A DNA stretch of 64,000 nt, taken from positions 744,001-808,000 of the forward strand of contig NZ_JARXVH010000003.1 of NCBI RefSeq assembly GCF_029892565.1, in the 5' to 3' direction. The stretch is from Streptomyces pseudovenezuelae (lineage in GTDB: Bacteria; Actinomycetota; Actinomycetes; Streptomycetales; Streptomycetaceae). The translations under genes were made by a program, and so were the position numbers. Position 1 is the first letter of the stretch. Each line of letters opens with the position of its first letter. Shown here piece by piece: positions 54,080 to 63,596 of this stretch. A model generated the notes under the pieces. The model saw only the letters and a program-made list of their open reading frames with translations, made no database searches and was not told where the DNA came from.

Positions 54080-55024
54080 ATGACTTCACTGCGCAAGCTC
54101 GGCTCCTCCGACCTGGAGGTCTTCCCGCTCTCCCTCGGCGGCAACGTCTTCGGCTGGACCGCTGACGAGGCGACCTCCTTCGCCGTCCTCGACGCCTACG
54201 CGGCGGCCGGCGGCAACTTCGTCGACACCGCCGACTCCTACACGGCGTGGATCGAGGGCAACTCGGGCGGTGAGTCCGAGACGATCATCGGCAAGTGGGT
54301 CAAGGCCCGCGGCAACCGCTCCGACGTCGTCATCGCGACCAAGGTCAGCCAGCACCCCGAGTACAAGGGCCTGTCCGGCGCCAACATCAAGGCCGCCGCC
54401 GACGCCTCGCTGCGCCGCCTGGACACCGACTACATCGACCTCTACTACACCCACTTCGACCAGCCCGAGGTGCCGGTCGAGGAGATCATCGGGGCCCTCG
54501 ACGAGCTGGTGCGGGCGGGCAAGGTGCGCCACATCGCCGTCTCCAACATCACGCCGGATCGGCTGCGGGAGTCCCTGGAGTTCTCCGACCGCGAGGACCT
54601 GGCCCGGTACGTGGCCATCCAGCCCCACTACAACCTGGTCTCCCGCGACACCTACGAGGGCGAACTGCGGGACATCGCCGCCACGGCGGGCCTGGCAGCC
54701 GTCCCCTACTTCGCCCTGGCCGCCGGCTTCCTCACCGGCAAGTACCGGCCCGGTACGACGGTCGACAGCGCGCGTGCGGGCCGCGCCGCCGGCTACCTGG
54801 AGACGGAGCGGGGGCAGCGGGTCCTGACCGCCCTCGACGAGATCGCCGCCGCCCATGACGCGCAGGTCGCGACCGTGGCTCTGGCCTGGCTCGCCGCCCA
54901 GCCGACGGTGGCGGCACCGATCGCGTCCGCGCGCACGGTGGAGCAGCTGCCGGCGCTGCTGGCGGTGGCGGAACTGACCTTGACGGAGGCGGAGTTGAGC
55001 CGCCTGACGCAGGCGTCGGCCTGA
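54080..55024 (+). CDS. Aldo/keto reductase
   Basis: The 314-residue NADPH-dependent oxidoreductase has the TIM-barrel tetrad: Asp and Tyr in NFVDTADSYTAW, Lys in VVIATKVSQH and His in YYTHFDQPEVP. The C-terminal cofactor motif PIASARTVEQL is present. It resembles the general-stress YhdN/Tas-like aldo/keto reductases with unknown carbonyl substrates. No operon partner is evident; the gap to the M23 gene is 127 bp, and the PrsW gene converges from the other side with 12 bp between stops. Confidence 0.93.
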   Translation: MTSLRKLGSSDLEVFPLSLGGNVFGWTADEATSFAVLDAYAAAGGNFVDTADSYTAWIEGNSGGESETIIGKWVKARGNRSDVVIATKVSQHPEYKGLSGANIKAAADASLRRLDTDYIDLYYTHFDQPEVPVEEIIGALDELVRAGKVRHIAVSNITPDRLRESLEFSDREDLARYVAIQPHYNLVSRDTYEGELRDIAATAGLAAVPYFALAAGFLTGKYRPGTTVDSARAGRAAGYLETERGQRVLTALDEIAAAHDAQVATVALAWLAAQPTVAAPIASARTVEQLPALLAVAELTLTEAELSRLTQASA

Positions 55025-55036
55025 CTGGTCCCTGGT

Positions 55037-56374
55037 CTACGGCTGGTACGGGTTGTACGCGGGATACGGCGACGCCGGATGGGCGGGCTGCGCCGGATAT
55101 CCGTACACCCCGTACACCGGCCAGGGCGGCGCGGTCACCGCGACCGGCGGGGCCGTGGTCCTGGCCGCGTAGTCCAGCGCCGGGCGGGCCACGTCCTTGC
55201 GGCGCCACAGCTCGGCCAGCAGCTCCCGCTCCCGTACGACGAAGTCGGCGCCGGCCCGGCCGCGGCGCCCCCGGTGGCGTAGGAAGGCCAGGGAGGTCGC
55301 ATACGCCTCGTACTGGGCGACCGCCCTTGCCGCGGGCTTGCCGTAGCGGTGGGCGGCGTAGTCGCGGGCCAGGCGGCGGGCGCGCATCGAGCCGAGGGCG
55401 TACGGCTCGGCGGGGGTGAGCCAGCCGGCCATGGTGTAGGCGGGGAGCTCCTCGCGCACGGTCCGCAGTTCGCGCTGCCGGGTCCAGACGACCAGCCAGG
55501 TCAGCAGCCCGAACGAGGGCACCATGAACGCGGCGTACACCCCGAAGAACCCGTACTCGCCGAACGTCGACGAGCTGTTCCAGATCGCGTGCATGCCCAT
55601 CGCGAGCAGCAGCCCCGACAGCGGGACGAGGACGCGGCGCAGGTGCTGGCGGTCCCCCGAGAGCGCGGCGATGCCGAAGCCGATGCCGGTGCAGACGGTG
55701 AAGAGGGGGTGCGCGAACGGCGACATGATGATGCGTACGAAGAAGGTCGCCGCGGTGACGGAGGCGATGCCGCGGTCGCCGGTCAGCTGGTCGGTGCCGA
55801 AGGCGGTGCCGAGGTAGAGGATGTTCTCGGTGAACGCGAAGCCGGTGGCGGTGACGCCGGCTATCACCACTCCGTCGACGATCCCGGTGAAGTCCCGGCG
55901 CCGGAACAGGAAGACGAGCAGGACGGCCGCGGCCTTGGCCGACTCCTCGACGATCGGCGCTATCACCGTCGCGCCGAGGGTGTCCGCGCTGGAGGGGTCC
56001 GCGGTCGCCGTCGCGATCCATCTGGTCGCGAAGCTGTTGGCGACGATCGCTATCAGCGCCGCCGCGCAGGCGCCCCAGGCGAAGGCGAAGAGCAGATTGC
56101 GCCAGGGGCCCGGTTCGACGCGGTCGAGCCAGCGGAAGGCGGCTATGAGGAGCGGCACGGGCAGCACGGCGAGGCCGAGTCCGACCAGGAACCCCTCGGT
56201 GCCGGTCTGTTGACGCACCAGGGCGAGGATGACGAGTCCGGAGAGCGCGAGCAGGGTACTGAGCGCGCCGTACCGCACCCACCTCCGCTGCCACCAGTGG
56301 GCGTGGCCGAGCGCACCACCGGCGGGGCCGCCGGCGTACGGCGGATTCGTCGGGTACGGGGGACACGTGGCCAC
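55037..56374 (-). CDS. PrsW-family intramembrane metalloprotease
   Basis: The 445-residue protein has about eight membrane helices and the PrsW active-site set: EE in VIAPIVEESAKAA (Glu143, Glu144), FAFTENILYL, the helix SPFAHPLFT and MGMHAIWNSS. Bacillus PrsW starts the cleavage of anti-sigma factor RsiW; the actinobacterial target is unknown. The C-terminal 120 residues are cytosolic and Arg/Tyr/Pro-rich, ending in a PAQPAHPASPYPAYNPYQP-type tail. The start is GTG 56374. It is transcribed with trmB upstream on the same strand, 46 bp away. Confidence 0.92.
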   Translation of the reverse strand: MATCPPYPTNPPYAGGPAGGALGHAHWWQRRWVRYGALSTLLALSGLVILALVRQQTGTEGFLVGLGLAVLPVPLLIAAFRWLDRVEPGPWRNLLFAFAWGACAAALIAIVANSFATRWIATATADPSSADTLGATVIAPIVEESAKAAAVLLVFLFRRRDFTGIVDGVVIAGVTATGFAFTENILYLGTAFGTDQLTGDRGIASVTAATFFVRIIMSPFAHPLFTVCTGIGFGIAALSGDRQHLRRVLVPLSGLLLAMGMHAIWNSSSTFGEYGFFGVYAAFMVPSFGLLTWLVVWTRQRELRTVREELPAYTMAGWLTPAEPYALGSMRARRLARDYAAHRYGKPAARAVAQYEAYATSLAFLRHRGRRGRAGADFVVRERELLAELWRRKDVARPALDYAARTTAPPVAVTAPPWPVYGVYGYPAQPAHPASPYPAYNPYQP

Positions 56375-56420
56375 GGCATTGACCCTAACGATTGGCCCTT
56401 ACGGAGGGAGGGCGGAGGCT

Positions 56421-57395
56421 TCAGGCGCCGGTGGGGGGTTGGTTGCCTTCGCGGTGCTGTACGCGACGGAAGAGCAGGTCGTTCACGACATGACCCTTCT
56501 CCAGCCCCTGGCCCTCGAAACGGGTCGGCGGCCGGAACTCCGGACGCGACGCGAAACCGCCGTCGGACGCCGTGTTCTCGAACTCCGGGTGCGCACTCAG
56601 CACGTCGAGCATCTGTTCGGCGTACGGCTCCCAGTCGGTCGCGCAGTGCACGATGCCGCCGGGTCTGATGCGGCCGGCGGCGAGGTCCAGGAACTCCGGC
56701 TGGATCAGACGGCGCTTGTGGTGCCGCTTCTTGGGCCAGGGATCCGGGAAGTAGACGCGCAGCCCGTCGAGCGCGTCGGGGGCGATCATCTCGCGCAGCA
56801 GGATGATGGCGTCGCCGTTGCCGACGCGGACGTTGGGCAGGCCGCTCTGGTCGGCGAGATTCAGCAGATTTCCCTGGCCGGGGGTGTGCACGTCCACGGC
56901 GAGGATGTTGGTGCCCGGGTCGGCGGCGGCCATCTGCGCGGTGGCCTCACCCATGCCGAAGCCGATCTCCAGCACGACCCGGTTGGCGTTCCCGAACAAC
57001 TCGGCCAGATCGAGCACCTGCTGCCCGTCGATATCCAGCCCCCACTTGGGCCACAACCGCTGCAACGCGTCCGCCTGACCGGCGGTCACCCGGCTCCGCC
57101 GCGGCTGGAAACTACGAATCCGCCGCTCGAAGTGCGACCCCGCGGGATCGGGCATCGGCCCGTCGGGAAACCGAGGCTCCCCCTTGGCCCGAATGTGCCG
57201 CAGGGAGACACCGGGGGTGTGGGGGTGGGAGGAGTCGGGGGTGGGCTCTGGGGCGCGCGTATCGGGGTGGGCGGGAGCGCCGTCCGTATCGGCGTGCGCC
57301 GGGGCGCGCGTGCCCTGCTCCGCGGGCTGGGGACGCGCGTCGGGGGCGGGCGCGGCGGGGCGGGGGGTTTCGGGGATGTTGGAGGACTCAGACAC
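56421..57395 (-). CDS. trmB: tRNA (guanine-N7-)-methyltransferase
   Basis: TrmB methylates G46 in the tRNA variable loop with SAM. The C-terminal 220 residues are the standard enzyme: VVLEIGFGMGEAT (about 140-152), ILAVDVHTPGQGNLL, VYFPDPWPKKRHHKRRLIQPEFL and TDWEPYAEQML. The first 90 residues are an unusual Pro/Ala/Asp-rich extension before HFERRIRSFQPRRSR; this is common in Streptomyces and probably disordered. GTG 57395 is the upstream start; a later start is possible, since the tail is not conserved. Confidence 0.95.
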   Translation of the reverse strand: MSESSNIPETPRPAAPAPDARPQPAEQGTRAPAHADTDGAPAHPDTRAPEPTPDSSHPHTPGVSLRHIRAKGEPRFPDGPMPDPAGSHFERRIRSFQPRRSRVTAGQADALQRLWPKWGLDIDGQQVLDLAELFGNANRVVLEIGFGMGEATAQMAAADPGTNILAVDVHTPGQGNLLNLADQSGLPNVRVGNGDAIILLREMIAPDALDGLRVYFPDPWPKKRHHKRRLIQPEFLDLAAGRIRPGGIVHCATDWEPYAEQMLDVLSAHPEFENTASDGGFASRPEFRPPTRFEGQGLEKGHVVNDLLFRRVQHREGNQPPTGA

Positions 57396-57573
57396 AGTGG
57401 CTCGATTTTACGTGCGTCGGGGTGGGAGTTGTACGGGGAAGCGGGCGTCGGGGTGGCATGGGGAGCGCGCCTCGGGTCCGCGATGCGGAGGCCGGGTCGG
57501 CTGGGGGGTGCGCCTCGGGTCGGCATGGTGCCCCCGCCTCAAGCCGGCGCGGCGCCCTCGCAGCGCGCCCTCC

Positions 57574-58779
57574 TCAGTCCAGCGCGGCCAGCGCCCGCCG
57601 TGCCACCTCCCGGCCGATCGGCAAGGACGCCGTGGCCGCCGGGGACGGGGCGTTCAGTACGTGCACCGTCCGCGGACCCTCCTTGATCAGGAAGTCGTCG
57701 ACCAGCGTCCCGTCCCGCAGCACCGCCTGCGCCCGCACCCCGGCCGACGACGGCACCAGGTCGTCCCGCGTCACGGCCGGCAACAGCCTGCGCACCGCCG
57801 TCGTGAACGCCCCCTTCGACACCGATCTGCGGAGCTCACCCGCCCCGTACCGCCAGTGCTGTCGCGCCATCCGCCACGCCCCCGGCCAGGCCAGCGTCCC
57901 CGCCGTCTCCCGGGGCCGTACGACCCCCCAGTCGTATCCCTCCCGGGCCAACGCCGGCACCGCGTTGGGCCCGACGTGCACGCCCCCGTCGATCCCCCGG
58001 GTGAGATGCACTCCGAGGAACGGGAAGGCCGGATCCGGTACGGGATACACCAGCCCCCGCACCAGCTCGGGCCGCGCCAGCGCGTAGTACTCGCCGCGGA
58101 ACGGCACGATCCGCATCTCCGGGTCGTCCCCGGTCAGCCGTGCCACCTCGTCGCAGTGCAGCCCGGCGCAGTTCACCAGCACGCGTGCGCGGATGACGTC
58201 CCCGCGGGCGGTCCGGACGGCGACGCCCAACTCCGGGCGCCGGTCCACCTGGACGACCCGCGCCCCGTACCGGATCTCAGCGCCGGACGCGTTCGCCAGC
58301 TGCCGCGCGACGCCGACGAAGTCGCAGACCCCGGTCGTCCCGACGTGTATGGCGGCCAGGCCCCGCACCTCGGGCTCGTACTCGGCGATCTGGGCGGCGC
58401 CCAGCTCCCGTACCGGAATCCCGTTCTCCCGGCCGCGCTGCACGAGCGCGTGCAGGCGGGGCAGCTCCTCCCGCCGGGTCGCGACGATCAGCTTCCCGGT
58501 GACGGCGTGCGCGATTCCGTACTCGGCGCAGAACTTCACCATCTCGGTGGCCCCGCGCACCGCGTACCGCGCCTTCAGCGAACCCGGCCGGTAGTAGATC
58601 CCGCTGTGGATGACTCCACTGTTCCGCCCGGTCTGATGCCGGGCCGGCCCCGGCTCCTTCTCCAGCACGCTCACCCGCGTACCGGGCGCCGCCCGCGTGA
58701 TCGCATACGCCGCCGACAGCCCGACGATGCCCCCGCCGACCACGAGCACGTCACAGTCGTAGACGATCCCCGACGCCAC
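57574..58779 (-). CDS. lhgO: L-2-hydroxyglutarate oxidase
   Basis: The roughly 400-residue FAD enzyme of the DAO superfamily oxidises L-2-hydroxyglutarate to 2-oxoglutarate. It has VLVVGGGIVGLS (dinucleotide motif), ARHQTGRNSGVIHSGIYY (the RNSGVIHSG segment is diagnostic), GLAAIHVGTTGVCDF, and VGPNAVPALAREGY. The GTG at 58779 is preferred because GGAGG lies 8 bp upstream; the ATG at 58797 has no ribosome-binding site. It repairs a toxic side product of central metabolism. It is separated from trmB by 178 bp on the same strand. Confidence 0.93.
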   Translation of the reverse strand: MASGIVYDCDVLVVGGGIVGLSAAYAITRAAPGTRVSVLEKEPGPARHQTGRNSGVIHSGIYYRPGSLKARYAVRGATEMVKFCAEYGIAHAVTGKLIVATRREELPRLHALVQRGRENGIPVRELGAAQIAEYEPEVRGLAAIHVGTTGVCDFVGVARQLANASGAEIRYGARVVQVDRRPELGVAVRTARGDVIRARVLVNCAGLHCDEVARLTGDDPEMRIVPFRGEYYALARPELVRGLVYPVPDPAFPFLGVHLTRGIDGGVHVGPNAVPALAREGYDWGVVRPRETAGTLAWPGAWRMARQHWRYGAGELRRSVSKGAFTTAVRRLLPAVTRDDLVPSSAGVRAQAVLRDGTLVDDFLIKEGPRTVHVLNAPSPAATASLPIGREVARRALAALD

Positions 58780-58877
58780 CAGCACCACCTCCACCATCGA
58801 TAGTGCACTGCGCCACTGACAGTCACTTCAAACGCGGGGGACGGTAGCGCCCCGTGAGGGGCGCGGGGCGGTGACCC

Positions 58878-60302
58878 TTACGCCGGAGCCATCAACAACG
58901 GCCGAGCCCGCTCCCGCAGCTCGACAACCCGCGGCTCGTCCCCGTACGGCTCCAAGCGATGAAGAAGATCCTTCACATACTCGGTGGTCCGAGCCGAAGA
59001 GATCCGCCCGGCAACCTCCACCGCCCGCACCCCCTGCTCGCACGCCGCATCAAGGTTCCCCGACTCGAGTTCAGCGACCGCCGAGACAACCAGCCGCAGC
59101 CCGTGCGACCGCACGAACTCCTCCGTCGGCTTCGACAACGCCTGCTCGGTGAACCGCCGCACCTGCCGGGGCGCCTTCAGATCGCGATAGCACTCGGCGG
59201 CATCCGCGGCGAACCGGTCGTAGGAGTAGAAGCCGAGCCAGGACGGATCGTTGTCGCCCTCCCGGGACCGCTCCAGCCACCCCTCCGCCGCCTTCAGCGC
59301 CGCGCCGGCCGCCTGCGCGTCACCCGCGCGCGCGTGGGCCCGTGCCTCGACGAGCCGGAAGAAGCTCATGGTGCGGGCGGTGGCCAACCCCCGGTTCCGC
59401 TCCAGCGCGGCCTGCGCGAGATCGACGCCCTCGTCGCCGAATCCCCGGTAGGTCGCCTGCAACGACATCGACGCCAGCACATACCCGCCGAGCGGCACGT
59501 CCGCCGCCGCGCGGGCGAGTCGCAGCGCCTGGATGTAGTACCGCTGCGCGGCCTCCTGCTGGCCCGTGTCGAAGGCCATCCAGCCCGCGAGACGGGTGAG
59601 TTCGGCGGAGGCGCCGAACAGCGCCCTGCCGACCTCGTCGGAGTACGAGCCGAGCAGCAGCGGTGCCGCCTCGACCCGTAAGCACTCGGGCACCATCGAC
59701 GAACGCCAGTCGCCGCCCCCGTACTTGGAGTCCCAGCGCCTGGCGTCCTCGGCGGCCTCCCGCAGTTTCAGCACATCGCTGTGGCCGACTTTGAGCGGTG
59801 CGCCGGAGCCCTCGCCGGGGTTCACCTCTCGGGCGACCGAGCTGTCGGCCGGGGTTATCAGCCACCGTGAGGCGGGCGTTGCGTACGCGCTTACTGCGAA
59901 CGATCCGGCCAAAGACTGCCAGATGCCGCCGGAGCCGGCGCGCCGGCCGGCGAGGTCGAGACGGTAGAGCTCCGTCGCCGACCGCACCGCCTGTCCGACG
60001 TCCCGGGGGAAGGCGAGGCCCACCTCGGGTGCGGGATCCGCGTCCGCCAGGCCGATCTCGTGGAGCGGCACCGGGCGGCCGAGTTTCTGGCCGATCGCGG
60101 CAGCGATGAGGTGCGGCGCGGCACCCTGAGGCACCATCCCCTTCGACACCCAGCGCGCGACCGACGTCTTGTCGTAGCGAAGAGTCAACCCGCGTTGAGC
60201 GCCAAGATCGTTGACGCGACGCGCGAGTCCTGCGTTGCTGATTCCCGCGAGGGCGAGAACGGCGCCGAGTTTTTCGTTCGGCCCGCGTTGCTCCCTGGAC
60301 AT
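58878..60302 (-). CDS. NsdA-like regulator with TPR repeats (sporulation-associated)
   Basis: The 474-residue protein starts [34 protein letters not shown], an N-terminal helical DNA-binding-like domain (about 10-75) with [16 protein letters not shown], followed by an all-helical TPR region (about 180-460: [55 protein letters not shown]). Streptomyces proteins of this class, such as NsdA, repress sporulation and antibiotic production; the exact paralogue here is not determined. ATG 60302 follows GAGGGGTGGCGC. It diverges from the asparagine-synthetase-like gene across 683 bp. Confidence 0.88.
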   Translation of the reverse strand: MSREQRGPNEKLGAVLALAGISNAGLARRVNDLGAQRGLTLRYDKTSVARWVSKGMVPQGAAPHLIAAAIGQKLGRPVPLHEIGLADADPAPEVGLAFPRDVGQAVRSATELYRLDLAGRRAGSGGIWQSLAGSFAVSAYATPASRWLITPADSSVAREVNPGEGSGAPLKVGHSDVLKLREAAEDARRWDSKYGGGDWRSSMVPECLRVEAAPLLLGSYSDEVGRALFGASAELTRLAGWMAFDTGQQEAAQRYYIQALRLARAAADVPLGGYVLASMSLQATYRGFGDEGVDLAQAALERNRGLATARTMSFFRLVEARAHARAGDAQAAGAALKAAEGWLERSREGDNDPSWLGFYSYDRFAADAAECYRDLKAPRQVRRFTEQALSKPTEEFVRSHGLRLVVSAVAELESGNLDAACEQGVRAVEVAGRISSARTTEYVKDLLHRLEPYGDEPRVVELRERARPLLMAPA

Positions 60303-60985
60303 GCGCCACCCCTCGACACAGACGGCTGCCGCGCTGGCATAACCACCCGGCATTCGTAAACCCAGCGTAGTTCGCCGCATCCCAAGCGTTAAGGGGCATT
60401 GTTCCGGATGGCGGGATTGTGGTCCGTACTGAAGTGCGGGTCCGATACGGGCTGTTGTGCCGTGCTCCCAGTGTGTGGCCGTGCGCCCGTCCGTGCGCTC
60501 TTCTCCGGCCATCGGGGGAGCGGTTCCATGGACCCTGCGTGGGTCGGCCCGCTGTACTGGATCCAGTGGGCTGGGGGACACCGCCGCCTACATCCCCGCG
60601 GGCGGCGGAGAAGTCCGGGAGGCGATCTCCGCCTCCCGGGCTGCGCGCCTGTATGGCGGTGCGCAGGGCATGCACGGAGCGTGTGCAAGCCTGTCTCCGC
60701 ATCGCCGATTTGGCCGAAAACCGACCCCGCCATCCCGGGCTAATCAGCGCTCCTACCATGGCAGTTGAGGGCGCGAAGGGTGTTTTCGGGGCGCGCGCTG
60801 GGGGCGCATTCGAGTCGCAGACGCCTTGCCCCGTACGGGTGTTGGCCCACCCCGGAGGGTGGGCGCGGGGGCGCGTTCCAGGGAGCGCAAGCGGCGCCAC
60901 CACCCCTCCGAGGTGCGTCCTTCATGGCAGCATGGGGAACCAGTTCGTACGGTGCACTGGTTGTCCACAGGCTGTGGAGGCGTCG
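60303..60985. other. Long divergent intergenic region with two strong hairpins
   Basis: No convincing gene is seen. Hairpin 1 is CCGGGAGGCG-ATCTC-CGCCTCCCGG (60615-60639). Hairpin 2 is GCCCACCC-CGGA-GGGTGGGC (60845-60864). A 71-codon frame begins at ATG 60528 behind GGGGGAG but has no family resemblance. The region must hold both promoters. Confidence 0.6.
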
Positions 60986-63085
60986 ATGCGGTGGTTGGTG
61001 GGATGGAGCAGTACCGCCGCTGGGACCGCCACGATCGGTTCCGCGGGGGCCACGGGGCTCGACGGCGAGACCGTGCACCCGGTGGGTTCCCAACTCCTTT
61101 GGGGTGATCCCGATCCGCTGTGGGCGGTCGGTGACTGGCGCCCCGACGAGGTGCGGATCGTGCGGGCCGACGCCCAGAACCGGATCGCGGTCCTGGGCAC
61201 GTGCGGGGCCACCGACGAGGAGCTGCGGGTCGGGCTGTTCGCCGCGCGCGGAGGCGCACTTCGCCATCTGACGGCCTGGCCGGGCAGCTACACGGCCATC
61301 GTCCAGGTGGGCCGCCGGGTGACCGTCTGCGGCGATCTGGCGGGCATGCGCCCGGTGTTCTACACCCCCTGGGCGGGCGGCACGGCGTACGCGACGGCCG
61401 CGCTGCCGCTGGCCGACCTCATCGAGGCGAACCTCGACTTCGGTCACCTGGCGGCCCTGTTGGCGGCCCCCGACGTCCCGGCGGCCGTGCACGACTCGAC
61501 CCCGTACGACGGCGTACGGCGCATCCCACCGGGCCACACCCTGATCCTGCGCACCGGGGCACGCGAGATCGCGAGCTACGAGCAGGTCGCCTCCCTCGCC
61601 GTGGCGGCGCCCTCGGCCGACCCGGACAGCGCGGTCGACGCGGTGCGTGACGCACTGGTCGAGGCGGTACGCGCGCGACTGTCGGCGCCCCGGCACGTGC
61701 CCGGGGCCGACATAGACCCCGGCCCGGTCCCCGGCATGGGACCCGCGGAACGGCGTGCCGCGCGCGGGATGCCGGTCGCGGGCATCGGCGCCGACCTCTC
61801 CGGCGGCCCCGCCTCGGGCACCCTGGCGCTGCTCGCCGCCGGCCTGCCGGGCATGCCGGGCACGGTCCTGGGCCACGGCACGGGCGCGGGGGAGCGACTG
61901 CTGGCGGTCACCTTCAACGACCTGGCGGTCGGCGGCCGGGAGTCGGAACTGGAACGGGCGGGCACCCTGGCAGCCAACCCCCGCCTGCACCACGTGGTGG
62001 TCACCGGCGGCGACGAGACACTCCCGTACGCAGACCTCGACGGCCCATTGACCGACGAACCGGGCCCCTCCCTCGTCTCCGCCGCCCGCCACCGCGCCCG
62101 TCTCGCCGCCGGCAGCGCGGACCACTTCACGGGCTACGGCGCCCGCCAGGTCCTGGACGCGCACCCGGCCCGCCTGGCCGACCTCCTGATGGACCGCAAA
62201 CGCCGCCACCTGGTACGCCCCGTGGCCGCGCTCGCGAAGGCGGACGGCTCGGTGATGGTCCCCGCGCGCGTGTACGGCGCCGCCCGCCGGCTTGCCCGCA
62301 CCCCCTACCTCGAAGGCCTGGAGCTGCTCGGCGAGCGCCTGATGCAGCGCCGCTTCGAGGAGCCCGGCGGCGCCGTGGGCGCGTCCCTGGCCGCCCTCAC
62401 CTGGGCCAGACCGGGCCCCGCCGCACGCTGGCTGACCGGCGAGGCGCTCGCTGAAGTATCGGTTCGCCTCCAGACCTCCACGAGCCGCTCGGGCTTCGGC
62501 CCCGGCCAGCGCCCCGGCGACCATCGCGCGCGTGCGGCCCTGTTCCGCCACGCGGCAGACCTACGCGTCCTGGAACAGGCCGCCGAGATCCGCTCCCAAC
62601 GCCTCCACGCCCCCTTCCTCGACAACCAGGTGGTCCGCGCCTGCCGCGCCCTCCCCGAGGCACTCCGAGTCCAGCCAGGCGCCCGCGCGGCCATCCTCCG
62701 CACGGTCCTGGAGGGCGCCGGCGTCACCGACCTCCCCCCGGGCTGGGGCGCCCCCACCCACGCCCCAGCCGCAGCCGCCACCCGCAAGGGCCTCCGAGTG
62801 GCCGCCGACTCCCTGATGTCCCTCTTCGGCACCCCTCTCCTGGCGGAGGCGGGCCTGGTCGAGGCCCGAGTGGTCCGCAAGGCCCTCCGCGCAGCCGCGG
62901 AAGGCGAACCCCTCCCCTTGGACGGCCTGGCCGACCTCGTCTCCCTGGAACTCTGGCTACGCCGCCTCCTCTCCCGCCGAGGCACTTGCTGGACGGGGAC
63001 ACCCGCCCGTCAGAGGGCGGTACCGGCAGGGATCACTCCGAGGCCGGGGGCGTTGGCTTCGGGGGGTGGGGCGGGGGTTGCGTGA
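60986..63085 (+). CDS. Asparagine synthetase-like protein with degenerate active sites
   Basis: The 699-residue protein has an N-terminal Ntn-like domain (about 1-190, with LTAWPGSYTAIVQ, VCGDLAGMRPVFYT and VRRIPPGHTL) and a C-terminal Asn-synthase domain. Asparagine synthetase B has Cys as residue 2; here it is Arg, so the glutaminase is inactive, as in beta-lactam synthetases and lasso-peptide cyclases. The PP-loop SGGxDSS is replaced by SGGPASG (272-278), losing the Asp, so ATP activation is also doubtful. Later landmarks LHAPFLDNQVVRACRALP and ARAAILRTVLEGAG are retained. ATG 60986 follows TGTGGAGGCGTCG. No lasso precursor or protease gene is adjacent. Confidence 0.85.
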   Translation: MRWLVGWSSTAAGTATIGSAGATGLDGETVHPVGSQLLWGDPDPLWAVGDWRPDEVRIVRADAQNRIAVLGTCGATDEELRVGLFAARGGALRHLTAWPGSYTAIVQVGRRVTVCGDLAGMRPVFYTPWAGGTAYATAALPLADLIEANLDFGHLAALLAAPDVPAAVHDSTPYDGVRRIPPGHTLILRTGAREIASYEQVASLAVAAPSADPDSAVDAVRDALVEAVRARLSAPRHVPGADIDPGPVPGMGPAERRAARGMPVAGIGADLSGGPASGTLALLAAGLPGMPGTVLGHGTGAGERLLAVTFNDLAVGGRESELERAGTLAANPRLHHVVVTGGDETLPYADLDGPLTDEPGPSLVSAARHRARLAAGSADHFTGYGARQVLDAHPARLADLLMDRKRRHLVRPVAALAKADGSVMVPARVYGAARRLARTPYLEGLELLGERLMQRRFEEPGGAVGASLAALTWARPGPAARWLTGEALAEVSVRLQTSTSRSGFGPGQRPGDHRARAALFRHAADLRVLEQAAEIRSQRLHAPFLDNQVVRACRALPEALRVQPGARAAILRTVLEGAGVTDLPPGWGAPTHAPAAAATRKGLRVAADSLMSLFGTPLLAEAGLVEARVVRKALRAAAEGEPLPLDGLADLVSLELWLRRLLSRRGTCWTGTPARQRAVPAGITPRPGALASGGGAGVA

Positions 63086-63180
63086 GGGCGGGCGGGGGTT
63101 GCGGGCGAACGAGCGGGTGCCGGCGGAGACTTCACGTCCACGCACGCGTGCGTGCGTGCGGCGGCGGGTTGCTTCTTGAC

Positions 63181-63497
63181 GCCGGTCCGCACCTCTGTCT
63201 TTCAGCCTGTCCGGTGTTCGAGGCCGAGGCTTTGCTATCCCGATCCCCCACCCACTCTGGTGGGGCTGCGCCTCGTGGACGTCGGTCCGTACCTCTGTCT
63301 TTCGGCCTGTCCGGTGTTTGAGGCCGCGGTTCTGCTATCCCGATCCCCCACCCACCCCGCCGGGCTGCGCCTCCTGGATGCTGGTCCGCATCCCTGTCCT
63401 TCAGCCCGTCCGGCGTTTGAGGACATGGCCCGTTCAGGGCCGGTCGGGGTCCGGGGCGGAGCCCCGATGGGGTCGAAGGGGCAGCGCCCCTGGGGAT
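63181..63497 (+). repeat. Array of three ~100-bp copies of a dispersed repeat
   Basis: Units start at 63181, 63281 and 63380 (g-c/t-c/t-ggtccg...). The first two share the ctgtctttc-gcctgtccggtgtt core and a gctatcccgatcccccaccca tail; the third instead continues into the ggcccgttcagggcc and ggggtccggggcggagcccc tail. That third form is the version found at 521-603. The 511-bp gap (63086-63596) contains no gene. Confidence 0.85.
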
Positions 63498-63596
63498 GGG
63501 ACGGGTAGGGGCGGCGGGGGCGAAAACAACCAAGCCCACCACACCACCGCCCACAAACACCGTGCCCCACCCCTCACCCCCAGCGACAATGACCAG

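Noticed and set aside
60700..60735. AdpA-binding site near tggccgaaaacc
   Set aside because: It misses the invariant G of the TGGCSNGWWY consensus.
60528..60743. Short plus-strand frame as a lasso-peptide or RiPP precursor for the asparagine-synthetase-like protein
   Set aside because: There is no leader/core pattern, no B-protein or protease gene nearby, and the synthetase-like protein has lost its PP-loop Asp.
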